Positions 28,014 to 36,153 of a DNA stretch of 44,774 bases are shown here, piece after piece. A model generated the notes under the pieces. It had not been told where the DNA came from, searched no databases, and saw only the letters and a program-made list of their open reading frames with translations. The position numbers were made by a program, and so were the translations under genes. The stretch's first letter is position 1, and every line of letters begins with the position of its first letter. Source of the DNA: a virus; the IMG/VR virus record IMGVR_UViG_3300022934_000042, positions 1 to 44,774 of that record. The stretch is one strand, 5' to 3'.

Positions 28014-28894
28014 TCCTCGTCCTCCACACATAATCTATTCAGTTTGTGTGGTTTTGTCAAGCGCCAGTTGGGCGATCCCACGAGATTATCTGACGCGAGA
28101 TAGGCGCGGTAGCCGTCCCAGTCCCTGAGATCGTAGAACCAGTCAAGTTCTTGGCGGAAGCAGTCTTCTTCGCTTACCTTCTCAAAGATTGTTGCGAGGT
28201 CAAAGTGGCGGGCAGACCAGCGTTCTTTCAGGGGTAGTTTGCGAAGGTCTTTCCAAGTTTCGCCTTCGCCCATAGGTCCGTATTCTTTTGTCGTCAGTTT
28301 ATTGACCCAACGGCGGCACTGGATAAAGTCTTCTCCGCGCATAGTGAATGGGATTGGTAAATTATCCTTTACTGTCTTACCCTCAATAGTAAAGAAAAAG
28401 TTCTTTGTGGTGTTGAAGAGATCTTTTCTGTGTTCTCGGATAGACCAAAAGTTCATCATTCCGTGTGGGAATGAAACAAAGTATTTCTTCGGAACAACCC
28501 ACTTTGAAATTCTGTAAGAGGTGTACCAAGCAGAATGCATTCCGAACAGAGCAGACCACCCGTAACTATCGCGTCTCTCTCGGTCTTTTGGAAGAATAGG
28601 CACATAATAGATTGGAATGTGGGTTCTGCGCTGGACGATTCGGTTGTCTATGTAGTCGTCCCAGAAATAGACAGGATCATAGACCCACTCGCCTACGTGT
28701 CTCTTTACCATAGGTGCGAGGTCGTCGTTTGCTACGATCCAGATTGTAGAACAACCAGCCATAGCGCACTCAAACACGGACTTTTGGATAAGAGTAAAGT
28801 CGTTCTCTATTGGAAGCATAAACGAGTCATAGGGCAACTGGAAATTGTCCTTGAAGTTCGCTAATGGGATAATGCCTGCTAGGTGTTTAGCCAT
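28010..28894 (-). CDS. Nucleotidyltransferase-like conserved phage protein
   Basis: A 294-residue protein. The first 80 residues (AGIIPLANFKDNFQLPYDSF, then IQKSVFECAMAGCSTIWIVA) resemble the Rossmann-like start of sugar-nucleotide transferases. The canonical G-x-G-T-R-hairpin motif is not present. The C-terminal part is aromatic-rich, with no clear motif. It overlaps the neighbouring 296-residue gene by 16 bases; the two look like a fixed pair. Function is inferred only weakly. Confidence 0.55.
   Translation of the reverse strand: MAKHLAGIIPLANFKDNFQLPYDSFMLPIENDFTLIQKSVFECAMAGCSTIWIVANDDLAPMVKRHVGEWVYDPVYFWDDYIDNRIVQRRTHIPIYYVPILPKDRERRDSYGWSALFGMHSAWYTSYRISKWVVPKKYFVSFPHGMMNFWSIREHRKDLFNTTKNFFFTIEGKTVKDNLPIPFTMRGEDFIQCRRWVNKLTTKEYGPMGEGETWKDLRKLPLKERWSARHFDLATIFEKVSEEDCFRQELDWFYDLRDWDGYRAYLASDNLVGSPNWRLTKPHKLNRLCVEDEE
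28032..28060 (-). promoter_or_regulatory. Promoter of the SH3-like cluster
   Basis: TTGACA at 28060-28055, a 17-base spacer and TAGATT at 28037-28032. It is the only member of the family without GT before the -10. It is embedded in the 3' end of the gene at 28010-28894. Confidence 0.75.
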
Positions 28895-29769
28895 AATGGT
28901 CCTAAAATTCTTTTGTGGGCTCTCGCTATGTCGGGGAGTTGTAGGAGAAGTGTTTCCTCAGAAATCTGCGGAACTTTGATCGAATCTGTCTCCAACCAAA
29001 TTGGAGGAGATGATAGGAATTTATGGCGATCGAGCGCTTCAACCTTGAAACTTCTGTATTTTCTCGATCCGTCTGCTTGCCATCCATTTTTTGGTCCTCT
29101 TAGTCCTAAATCCTTCATTTTCTTGACGGCTGTAATCCTCACTATGGTCTCTGAAAAATCAAAGTCGCCAATCTGTTCGTCTGATAAAATTGAGAGCACA
29201 CAGGCGTCTTTTACGGGGTTATTGCCGTCAATTCTGTGAGTTGGATAGAACCAGATCTCATTACAGAAGTGGTCTTCGCTCCCTATAAAGCCAAGGTGGT
29301 GCTTGCCGCCCCTTGAAAAGGCTAGTCTATCCCACACTTGATAGGTTTTTGGTCTATTCTCGCAAGGAAGCAGATTGTAGGTTGCGTGCTCGTCAAAGTA
29401 GTAGCAAACTCCGAAGTCAATTGACCTTAGTTTAGCATAATCGGAGTAGCCCGTCAAGGTGTTTTCGTCCAAACGGATCGAAGAACATAGATCAGAGAAA
29501 GGCACAAGCCCTTTCAATCCGAGAACAAAGAGCAAGTGCTCCCAAAGAGCGATCTTTTGCTGACCTGTGGCTAGTTCGCCGTCGGGTGTAGTCCAGAGTT
29601 GAGGTTCGTTGTGAAGACCCCAACTAGACAGGTCAACAGATAGTCCAAAGAAATCAAACTCAAACGGCTTCTCTGGTTCTGTGAAGAACACGGGAATGTC
29701 CCGTTCTGCTGCGAACAAGAGGGCGCGGAGAGAAGAGCCAACTACGATTTCGTCGTAGTAAGGGTTCAA
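28879..29769 (-). CDS. Conserved phage protein with Rossmann-like N-terminus
   Basis: A 296-residue protein. DEIVVGSSLRALLFAAE at residues 6-22 looks like the first strand and turn of a nucleotide-binding fold, but the full GxGxxG is missing. The remaining sequence has many aromatic and acidic residues (YYFDEHATYNLLPCEN). No catalytic motif recognised. It shares a 16-base overlap with the partner gene downstream and a four-base overlap with the gene upstream. Confidence 0.6.
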   Translation of the reverse strand: MNPYYDEIVVGSSLRALLFAAERDIPVFFTEPEKPFEFDFFGLSVDLSSWGLHNEPQLWTTPDGELATGQQKIALWEHLLFVLGLKGLVPFSDLCSSIRLDENTLTGYSDYAKLRSIDFGVCYYFDEHATYNLLPCENRPKTYQVWDRLAFSRGGKHHLGFIGSEDHFCNEIWFYPTHRIDGNNPVKDACVLSILSDEQIGDFDFSETIVRITAVKKMKDLGLRGPKNGWQADGSRKYRSFKVEALDRHKFLSSPPIWLETDSIKVPQISEETLLLQLPDIARAHKRILGPLWLNT

Positions 29770-30398
29770 CTATCCCCCTTCATCTCCTTGATTACCTGCT
29801 TTGCGAGGCGTGAGATGAGGAACTTTGTATTGTTCTGCATTTTGCTCTTGATCTCAAGTCCTTCTGCGAACTTGATTGGTCGCTTGGACTTGCCGACGCG
29901 GGTCATAAACTCGCCTTCCTTGCCGCCAAGGAAACTACCCATTTCCTCTTCTTTGCCGTAGCCGGGGAACTCTGCGTCGTTAGTGCCGATAAGGTAAGAC
30001 TCTTCGCCGCCTCGGGGAACGAACAAGACAGAATCCTGACAAAAGTGCTCTCCAAGACCAGCGATAGAAGCCTTGAAGTTCGGGTCGTCTTTGAGATTTA
30101 CAACAAAGAATGAGTCTTCCTTTACCTCTTTTGCGGCGTCAGTTCCAAAGTCCTCAACATAAGTGCCGTCTACGTCAGTGACGCCATAGCCTTTCTGTAA
30201 AAGAACAGCCTTCATCTGGCGGTTGCGCTCGTAGTTCTCCATAGCGTTGCTGTGGTCTGGACGGCACTTTGTTCTATCCTTTGGATTATCACGAAACGCA
30301 GTCAAGAATGCTGTGTCGTGGTTTAGAATGTGCTCGTAGGTACGGCTGATTGAACTTTCGTTTATAAAGCCCTTCCACTCGTTTAGTATTTCTTTCAT
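29766..30398 (-). CDS. Conserved hypothetical protein
   Basis: A 210-residue protein. It has MKAVLLQKGYGVTDVDGTY, EDSFFVVNLKDDPNF, QDSVLFVPRGGEESYLIGTN and PGYGK, a layout I recognise from a conserved but unassigned phage protein family (DUF3293-like). The N-terminus (LNEWKGFINESSI) looks like a leader segment common in marine phage proteins. The C-terminus is basic and helical. Confidence 0.65.
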   Translation of the reverse strand: MKEILNEWKGFINESSISRTYEHILNHDTAFLTAFRDNPKDRTKCRPDHSNAMENYERNRQMKAVLLQKGYGVTDVDGTYVEDFGTDAAKEVKEDSFFVVNLKDDPNFKASIAGLGEHFCQDSVLFVPRGGEESYLIGTNDAEFPGYGKEEEMGSFLGGKEGEFMTRVGKSKRPIKFAEGLEIKSKMQNNTKFLISRLAKQVIKEMKGDS

Positions 30399-30422
30399 TG
30401 TTGTTCTCCCGCTGTAATTAGT

Positions 30423-30617
30423 TTATTCCTCGCCTTCTTCTTCGCAAAACAGATCGATGTAAGTCTCAATCTGGCTGAGAATTTCAAAAGCAAGGTTCTT
30501 TGCTTTCTTCATTTGTTTTGGGTCATTCAGGTCAAACCTGATTGTGCTATGTTTCAGTCTCTTATTGTAGCGCGTGTGTTCGCCGTCTACAATAACAAAA
30601 ACGTTATCTGTACTCAT
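30423..30617 (-). CDS. Hypothetical protein downstream of thyX
   Basis: A 64-residue protein starting MSTDNVFVIVDGEHTRYNKR, with a beta-hairpin then helix layout and an acidic tail. Its ATG overlaps the thyX stop by four bases. No family recognised. Confidence 0.6.
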   Translation of the reverse strand: MSTDNVFVIVDGEHTRYNKRLKHSTIRFDLNDPKQMKKAKNLAFEILSQIETYIDLFCEEEGEE

Positions 30618-31264
30618 TCTTCGTTCTCCTTGACTGGAAGCATTCCTGCTGCGGTCATAGCCTCAATCGTCATAGAGAAGTCGCCCTGCTCTTCTACAAG
30701 TCGTAGCATTTCTGCTGCGACCTCACGAACCTCCAACTGGGCGTGTTCGTCATTTCGTAGTTTCTGGAAATGAGCGAAAGAGCGCCAATTGAACATAATG
30801 TCGCAAGTGATCTGAATGCCGTAGGGTAGGTAAAGACGAGCACTTTCCTTCGCACGCTTTCGTGAATAGCCCTTCTCTTCTAAACGAGCAATGCACCTGT
30901 GATAGCGGTCGTAGGCGTCCTTGATAAAGGCTTCTAGTTCGCCGCGTTCTTCTTCGTCCCAGTCAACGGGTAGGTGATACTTATCAACCTTGAACTCCTT
31001 GTAGCGTGCCGACTCTGCGTTGATGTTTACACCAATCCTGTGTTTGAGTAGGTGGATGTGCGTAGCAATGTCGGTCGTCACGAGAAAGTGAAGAGACGAC
31101 TTCTCGAACGGCGTGTGATGACCTTCGGTTGCTAGCATCATAAGCAACTTACCCATTCGGGCACGCTTCTTTGGACCTAACTGGCGGCTGGTGCTAGTCC
31201 AAGCCGAGAGTGCGTGTGTTTCATCACTCCCGTAGGTTCCCATCAACTCAACTTCGTTTTTCAT
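30614..31264 (-). CDS. thyX: FAD-dependent thymidylate synthase
   Basis: A 216-residue flavin-dependent thymidylate synthase. The signature KHRIGVNINAESARYKEF (about residues 74-91) matches the RHRxxSxNxxSxRY motif, with Lys in place of the first Arg. HTPFEKSSLHF lies upstream and the C-terminal helix contains RNDEHAQLEVR. It methylates dUMP to dTMP using methylene-tetrahydrofolate and NADPH. The deaminase and dUTPase genes supply its substrate. It has its own promoter at 31285-31313. Confidence 0.93.
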   Translation of the reverse strand: MKNEVELMGTYGSDETHALSAWTSTSRQLGPKKRARMGKLLMMLATEGHHTPFEKSSLHFLVTTDIATHIHLLKHRIGVNINAESARYKEFKVDKYHLPVDWDEEERGELEAFIKDAYDRYHRCIARLEEKGYSRKRAKESARLYLPYGIQITCDIMFNWRSFAHFQKLRNDEHAQLEVREVAAEMLRLVEEQGDFSMTIEAMTAAGMLPVKENEE

Positions 31265-31284
31265 TTGTTCTCCGTTATGTTTAC

Positions 31285-31313
31285 AATGTAACAGATTACA
31301 GTTCAGTCGTCAA
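31285..31313 (-). promoter_or_regulatory. Promoter of the thyX operon
   Basis: TTGACG at 31313-31308, a 17-base spacer and TACATT at 31290-31285, preceded by GT. It overlaps the last codons and stop of the endolysin gene. Confidence 0.8.
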
Positions 31314-32196
31314 GTTCAGATAGCAAAGTTTTTATGTCTAGCCCTGCACAGTCAGTCTTCTTCTTGTTGACGTGATAATGACTGACGAATCCTCTTTCCT
31401 TACCGTAAGTCCATTTCTGTTCGTAAGTTGTAGAAGTCTTACCGAATTGATTTGTTGGGGTCTCAAAAGGAACGTCGCAAGCGCTGTGGATTGCGCTCCA
31501 TAGTGCTTTGAGTGCCTCTATCTGGATTGGGTAGAAACCAAGGAACGGATCCAACTCGTCTCCGTGAACCCAAGCGCCTTCTACGATTGGACGCTCACCA
31601 AAGCCTTTCTTCACATAGGATTTCTGGTATTTCGGGTAGTAGCCGTTTGAGATCTCAACACCAACAGACTTGCGGTTTACGTTGCCTGCGTGCCAAGCAG
31701 CGTGTTGGAGATCGAGGGTCTGATAGATTGTGCCGTCGTTGTCGATCAAGAAGTGAACGGAGATTCCGCGCTTATCTAGAACTCTTTGGCACATTGCGGA
31801 AGACAAACACACGTCCCAGTGGTTGACGAACAACTTAACGTCGCGCTTTGGTCTGCCTGTGTAGTCATAGTAGGTGCCTGAGCGGGCAGCAAGACCACCG
31901 CGCTCGGACCATAGAACAAGTTTGTCCCATTTGATGGGGGTAAACTCGCCATTGTAAACAATGTAGTTGGAATAGTGAGGATCTTCGGGCTTATGGTCGT
32001 CAATGTTTTCTTGTCTCTCGACCCAAAGGCGACGGAAGGTGGAAGGACCACACAATCCGTCGGCTTTGAGACCATAGGACTTCTGAAACCTCTTGATTGC
32101 TCTTACAAGTTTGTCGTCAAAATGTTTTTCCCCAAACCAAGTGGGGTCCCAGCCTAGGTTAGCAGCCGACGACTGGTTGTAAAAGTCTTTATCCAT
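31303..32196 (-). CDS. Endolysin: peptidoglycan-binding domain plus N-acetylmuramoyl-L-alanine amidase
   Basis: A 297-residue protein. Residues about 26-60 (FDDKLVRAIKRFQKSYGLKA, then GPSTFRRLW) form a PG_binding_1 domain. Residues about 115-290 are an Amidase_2 (zinc amidase) domain with zinc ligands in VNHWDVC, the HAAWHAG motif, VGVEISNG and the C-terminal SHYHVNKKKTDCAG. It cleaves the amide between muramic acid and L-alanine in peptidoglycan at lysis. No signal peptide is seen, so a holin elsewhere is expected. Unusually it is the last gene of the helicase-RNR operon. Confidence 0.9.
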   Translation of the reverse strand: MDKDFYNQSSAANLGWDPTWFGEKHFDDKLVRAIKRFQKSYGLKADGLCGPSTFRRLWVERQENIDDHKPEDPHYSNYIVYNGEFTPIKWDKLVLWSERGGLAARSGTYYDYTGRPKRDVKLFVNHWDVCLSSAMCQRVLDKRGISVHFLIDNDGTIYQTLDLQHAAWHAGNVNRKSVGVEISNGYYPKYQKSYVKKGFGERPIVEGAWVHGDELDPFLGFYPIQIEALKALWSAIHSACDVPFETPTNQFGKTSTTYEQKWTYGKERGFVSHYHVNKKKTDCAGLDIKTLLSELDD

Positions 32197-32469
32197 TTAT
32201 TCCATTACTCCTATTACATAATTCTCTAAAATTGTGTAATAAGTAGAATGGTCGATTGATAAAACGTCCAACATCTTCTTGTCTATGATAATTTTATTGC
32301 CTTTTTCGCACCCGAAGGACACGTCGTCGGCAACGCCCAAGACCTCAACAACAACGTGATTGAGTTCTGGGGCTTTGTAGTCGTCAGGAAGAAGAATTCC
32401 TGAATCTGACTTCTCCTGTGGGGGAGTGTAATCCACTAGAATGTGGCGATTTACTGGCTTAAACATCAT
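32197..32469 (-). CDS. groES: GroES-like co-chaperonin
   Basis: A 90-residue protein. KPVNRHILVDYTP at the N-terminus and SDSGILLPDDY, equivalent to the GroES mobile loop, identify a Cpn10 fold. The C-terminal strand (YTILENYVIGVME) fits the usual end. It should cap the phage GroEL at 11250-12827. The two genes are 20 kb apart and in different operons, unlike bacterial groESL. The start is one of two adjacent ATGs overlapping the upstream gene. Confidence 0.8.
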   Translation of the reverse strand: MMFKPVNRHILVDYTPPQEKSDSGILLPDDYKAPELNHVVVEVLGVADDVSFGCEKGNKIIIDKKMLDVLSIDHSTYYTILENYVIGVME

Positions 32470-32689
32470 TTACCTCGCTTAGAATGAGTTTTTCGTGGGT
32501 TTTGTAGTCCTCGGAATGAAGGAACTTTTCTGTTCTTGCTCCACATTCCTCGCACAACATACTTACGCAGACATTGTTGCCTGCGGTTGCCTGTCCTTCT
32601 GAGACAGGCTTCCATTTACAGACAACAAGGTTTCTGTTCTTACAGAATTGTAATCGCTCTCTTTCATTTAGCAAGTGGTTGAATTTCAT
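32459..32689 (-). CDS. Small Cys-rich protein
   Basis: A 76-residue protein with Cys at several positions including CEECGARTE, which could bind zinc together with the upstream Cys residues. It is basic at the N-terminus (MKFNHLLNERERLQFCKNRN). Function unknown. It lies between RNR and the GroES-like gene, overlapping the latter by 11 bases. Confidence 0.62.
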   Translation of the reverse strand: MKFNHLLNERERLQFCKNRNLVVCKWKPVSEGQATAGNNVCVSMLCEECGARTEKFLHSEDYKTHEKLILSEVNDV

Positions 32690-32697
32690 TTTTCCTC

Positions 32698-34659
32698 CTA
32701 GAGTTCACAATGATCTGAATCACAGAACTTGGTTCCTGCGCCACCTTCGTCAGTTGAGAAACGCTGAACAGGTGTAATGTTCTTGGACATTTCTTCGTAC
32801 TGCTCTCTGGTGATAGGCTCGTAAGGTGCCTGAACGTAGCCGGTTTCTTCGTAGCGAAGGAATGAGACAGCCTTGAGTCTGCCTTCGTACATTTCAAGGG
32901 CAGTCTTGATGTCTGCTGCTTCTTCCGGCTTGAAGGTGACGGTAATAGACACAGAGTTATCAGCCCAGAAGTGCTGGTATTGCGCTGCGATCTCCAACTG
33001 TTCCCACATTGTGATCTCGCGCTTACCTTTCATGAAATGTTCTTCGTGAACAGGGAACTCGACACACATGGTATTTGGTGAGTAGTGGTCTGGCTCAATC
33101 TTGTAGCCTGCTTCTCTGAGTGCTGGTAGCATGTCGCTGTCGGCAGCAAAGCGAATGCGACGAATGTAGAACTCATCCTCTGGGTAGTGGATTCCGGGTG
33201 TAGAGCCGTTGAGAAGAGAAACCGTTCCTGAAGGCTTGATAGAAGTCATTCTAACAGACTGCGGAATGCAGAGCCAATCAGAGTATTGCTTATCCAACTC
33301 ACGGACATGTTCATAAGCATCATCGCACCAGTTTAGCATCTTACGACGACCAAACTTGTTGAAAGCCTGAACAACACCAGACTGAGAAAGACCGATTCGG
33401 CGGTTCTTTAACATTTTTGCGTTAGTCTCAGCCCAATGGGTGTTTGCAAGAGTAACAGTCTTGCCGTAAAGGTAGGCAATTTTGAGTGTTGCGAGGTAAT
33501 CCTCGTAGGTTTCGTGCTTGGCTGGGAAGGTCTCAACAAGACAGCACAACTCAGCGTCTTCCAACTGCTGCTCAACGCAGGGGTTGAAGCCCATAACGTT
33601 CTTATCGTCGTCACGGGGAGGATCGGCAAAGCGACCACGGGTTCTTGCGTTGTCCAGCCAAATGTAGCCGGGCTCTCCGTTCTTCTGTGACTGCTCTGCG
33701 TGCCAAGTGTAGTCCTGACCAACAATAGCGTGGAAAGAGTTGTTTGAACCCCAACGATGGTGAGCCAACTTCTCAGAGTCGTTCTTCATCTGTAGGTAAT
33801 CAAAGTCTTCGTGGTTACCAAGAGCCAACGCAGCAGAACGACGAACGTTACCCGCTACCACACAGCGACCGATTAGGTTTTCTGTGTCTACAATGTCTAC
33901 GGAGGTGATTGGCTGACCGATGCGTGGGGTATAAAGTTCGATTAGGCTCTCATGTAGTTCCTTGAGAGGTCCGTGACCGCTAGAAGTTCCACCAAATCCG
34001 TTGATTGGAGCACCATAGGGACGAATAGCGGAGTAATCAAAAGTGGGGACTTTAGCGCCAAAGAGGAAGCCATTTAGAAGAATCTTGACTGAATTGACCC
34101 AGCCTTCGCGGGAATCGTCAATGACGTAGTTCTCGTTTGTGAACTCTGGCTGCTGGACTGTTAGTGAGCCTGCACCAAGTGTGTCGAAACCAACACCAAT
34201 ACCCAACATAAGAGCGTCCATCATCCAAGCAAAGAGATAACCACCCTTGCTGTTGAGTTCTCGGGTTGAGCGGAAAGCGCAATTGAATAGACCAGCAGCG
34301 GTACGTTCGTTTACGAACTTGGTTCCCATCATCCAAAGACCACGACCGGGTGGTGTCCACTTTAGATTGAATAGACGATCGTAGGCGTCCTTTGCTGTCT
34401 TCTGTGCTTTGTTGTCGTTCCATTCAAGACCGAGACGATAGACGTGCTGTTTCTGCATCTCAAACATGCCCTCAATAACGCGACGGCAGGTCTGGTACCA
34501 TTCTTCAGTTCCGCTTGCGTTCTCGTCAAACTCGTTCAAACGGCGGGCATAGGTGCGTTTGAATGTTACATAGCCAAGCGGTCCCCAAGGAACTTCCTGT
34601 TCCTTGTACTGCTCTATGAATGTGTCTGATAGTTTAAATCTACGAATGTGTGTTCTCAT
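32698..34659 (-). CDS. nrdJ: Class II (adenosylcobalamin-dependent) ribonucleoside-triphosphate reductase
   Basis: A 653-residue monomeric RNR resembling the Lactobacillus RTPR type. The N-terminal cysteine sits in LFNCAFRST. The active-site loop NPCVEQQLEDAELCCLVE carries the radical cysteine and glutamate. Conserved KPSGTVSLLNGSTPGIH follows. The C-terminal CDSDHC is the redox-shuttle cysteine pair that needs thioredoxin or glutaredoxin. It converts NTPs to dNTPs without oxygen, depending on B12 from the host. It is shorter than RTPR (about 740 residues). The ATG overlaps the helicase stop. Confidence 0.93.
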   Translation of the reverse strand: MRTHIRRFKLSDTFIEQYKEQEVPWGPLGYVTFKRTYARRLNEFDENASGTEEWYQTCRRVIEGMFEMQKQHVYRLGLEWNDNKAQKTAKDAYDRLFNLKWTPPGRGLWMMGTKFVNERTAAGLFNCAFRSTRELNSKGGYLFAWMMDALMLGIGVGFDTLGAGSLTVQQPEFTNENYVIDDSREGWVNSVKILLNGFLFGAKVPTFDYSAIRPYGAPINGFGGTSSGHGPLKELHESLIELYTPRIGQPITSVDIVDTENLIGRCVVAGNVRRSAALALGNHEDFDYLQMKNDSEKLAHHRWGSNNSFHAIVGQDYTWHAEQSQKNGEPGYIWLDNARTRGRFADPPRDDDKNVMGFNPCVEQQLEDAELCCLVETFPAKHETYEDYLATLKIAYLYGKTVTLANTHWAETNAKMLKNRRIGLSQSGVVQAFNKFGRRKMLNWCDDAYEHVRELDKQYSDWLCIPQSVRMTSIKPSGTVSLLNGSTPGIHYPEDEFYIRRIRFAADSDMLPALREAGYKIEPDHYSPNTMCVEFPVHEEHFMKGKREITMWEQLEIAAQYQHFWADNSVSITVTFKPEEAADIKTALEMYEGRLKAVSFLRYEETGYVQAPYEPITREQYEEMSKNITPVQRFSTDEGGAGTKFCDSDHCEL

Positions 34660-36053
34660 TTACTGTTACTCCTTATTTTTCTGAACTTGTCGTATTTGTT
34701 CTTTAGAATCTCTTTTTGCTCCTTGGCGCTAGTAACAACGGGGCTACTGGCTATTTGTGGTCCTGCGCCAGAAGGAACAACTGGCTTGGGCAACATCTTG
34801 ATGCACACATTTGAAGTGTCCATGAAGAGATCGTAGACAAGACCGTCAGGTCCGTTACGATTTTTGGCGATAAACATCTTCGCCTTATTATTCTGCTTGT
34901 CCTCGATCGTTCGTGAAAGAGTGCAGATGAAGTCAGCAACGAAGCACTTGTTGAATGCCTCGGAGATCTGCTCCATAGTCACAACCTCTGCGTTGAGTCC
35001 AGAGCGGTTGGTCTGAGAAGCAGTCCAAATGGGGCAGTTGAACTCGTTGGAAAGTCCTCGTAATTCCTCGTAGATTGACTCCAGTTCCGTCCGTTTTTCT
35101 TTTCGGACTACGACAGGACGTAGCAAATCTGCGTAGTCTACGATAATCATACCGGGCTCTATGCCCCTCTTTACTAGACGGGCAAGGTGTGCCTTGATGG
35201 TGTTCGTTGAGGCTGACTTGGTTGGGTATTCCTTGACGATTAGTGTTCCGTCAAGATCCTTGATCTCTTCAAAGATCTCGTCCTTGAAGTTGGCTAGATC
35301 AGATAGAGGATACTTTGTGATGCAGGAGTCGTAGCGACAAGCAACAACTGTGTCCTGCAACTCAAGGGTGTAGTGGACTACTGTCTTTCCTTCCTTGATT
35401 GCCTGAGAACCCAAATGAACCAAAGCCATTGACTTCCCAGCGCCAGTAGGAGCAATAACCACCCCCAATTCGTTCCTACCCAATCCGCCACTTGTAATTC
35501 TATCAATTTCGTTCCATCCTGTTGTTACTGGTAAACGGAACTTTGGCTTGTAGCGCTCTTCAAAGTCCGCAATAAAGTCGTGACCAAAGTTGTTCTCTGA
35601 ACCCAACTTGAGCGCATCGTTGATTACCTTTGAGATCTCATCAAAAGAGCAGGTCTGTAGAAGTCCAACAGACTTCATCATTGCTTCCTTGAGTTTCTGC
35701 TTTCGGCAGAAGTCAAGTGAAGTCTCTTTAATGTAATCTACATCGTCGGAGATCTCGTTAGTGTGGATTCTCGCATAATAATCACGAACCTGCTGCTGTG
35801 TTACTTCTGATTCGCGGTCAAGTTCTGTTCGTAGCACCGAAATCATCGCATTTGTGGATGGATGCTTTCCGTACTTTGTCCTGTATTCTACGATCTTCGC
35901 AACAAACGTGCGAAGGTACTCAAGCTCTAGAAACTCAACGTCTAGAACCTCAGTGATCTGATCTGCGAAGGGTCGATCCTCAAAAATGAGTTGAACGAGC
36001 CCCTCTTGGAAGGACTTTCCGTACCTTCCAAAGTCGGCTTTCTGTGCAAGCAT
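34656..36053 (-). CDS. Replicative DNA helicase, DnaB/gp41 type
   Basis: A 465-residue helicase. The Walker A is APTGAGKSM (residues 201-209) and the Walker B is GMIIVDYADLL, with SQTNRSGLN as the arginine/glutamine motif H4. The N-terminal 150 residues are helical (primase-interaction region), and a Pro/Ala-rich C-terminal tail is followed by a basic end. It unwinds DNA 5'-3' at the fork in a hexamer. No primase gene is found in this window. It is the first gene after the promoter at 36079-36106. Confidence 0.92.
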   Translation of the reverse strand: MLAQKADFGRYGKSFQEGLVQLIFEDRPFADQITEVLDVEFLELEYLRTFVAKIVEYRTKYGKHPSTNAMISVLRTELDRESEVTQQQVRDYYARIHTNEISDDVDYIKETSLDFCRKQKLKEAMMKSVGLLQTCSFDEISKVINDALKLGSENNFGHDFIADFEERYKPKFRLPVTTGWNEIDRITSGGLGRNELGVVIAPTGAGKSMALVHLGSQAIKEGKTVVHYTLELQDTVVACRYDSCITKYPLSDLANFKDEIFEEIKDLDGTLIVKEYPTKSASTNTIKAHLARLVKRGIEPGMIIVDYADLLRPVVVRKEKRTELESIYEELRGLSNEFNCPIWTASQTNRSGLNAEVVTMEQISEAFNKCFVADFICTLSRTIEDKQNNKAKMFIAKNRNGPDGLVYDLFMDTSNVCIKMLPKPVVPSGAGPQIASSPVVTSAKEQKEILKNKYDKFRKIRSNSK

Positions 36054-36078
36054 AATGCTCCTAGGTCTCGCACTACTA

Positions 36079-36106
36079 AATATAACGCACGCAGATAAAA
36101 AGTCAA
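36079..36106 (-). promoter_or_regulatory. Promoter of the helicase-RNR operon
   Basis: TTGACT at 36106-36101, a 16-base spacer and TATATT at 36084-36079, preceded by GT. It lies in the 100-base gap upstream of the helicase. Confidence 0.75.
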
Positions 36107-36153
36107 GGCGAGTTAGACTTTATTTTTGCTCTTGACGATGCCTAACTCTGATT

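Noticed and set aside
36110-36148. Inverted repeat GAGTTAG/CTAACTC after the LRV gene as a terminator
   Set aside because: The arms are only seven bases with a 25-base gap and no T-tract directly after the stem.
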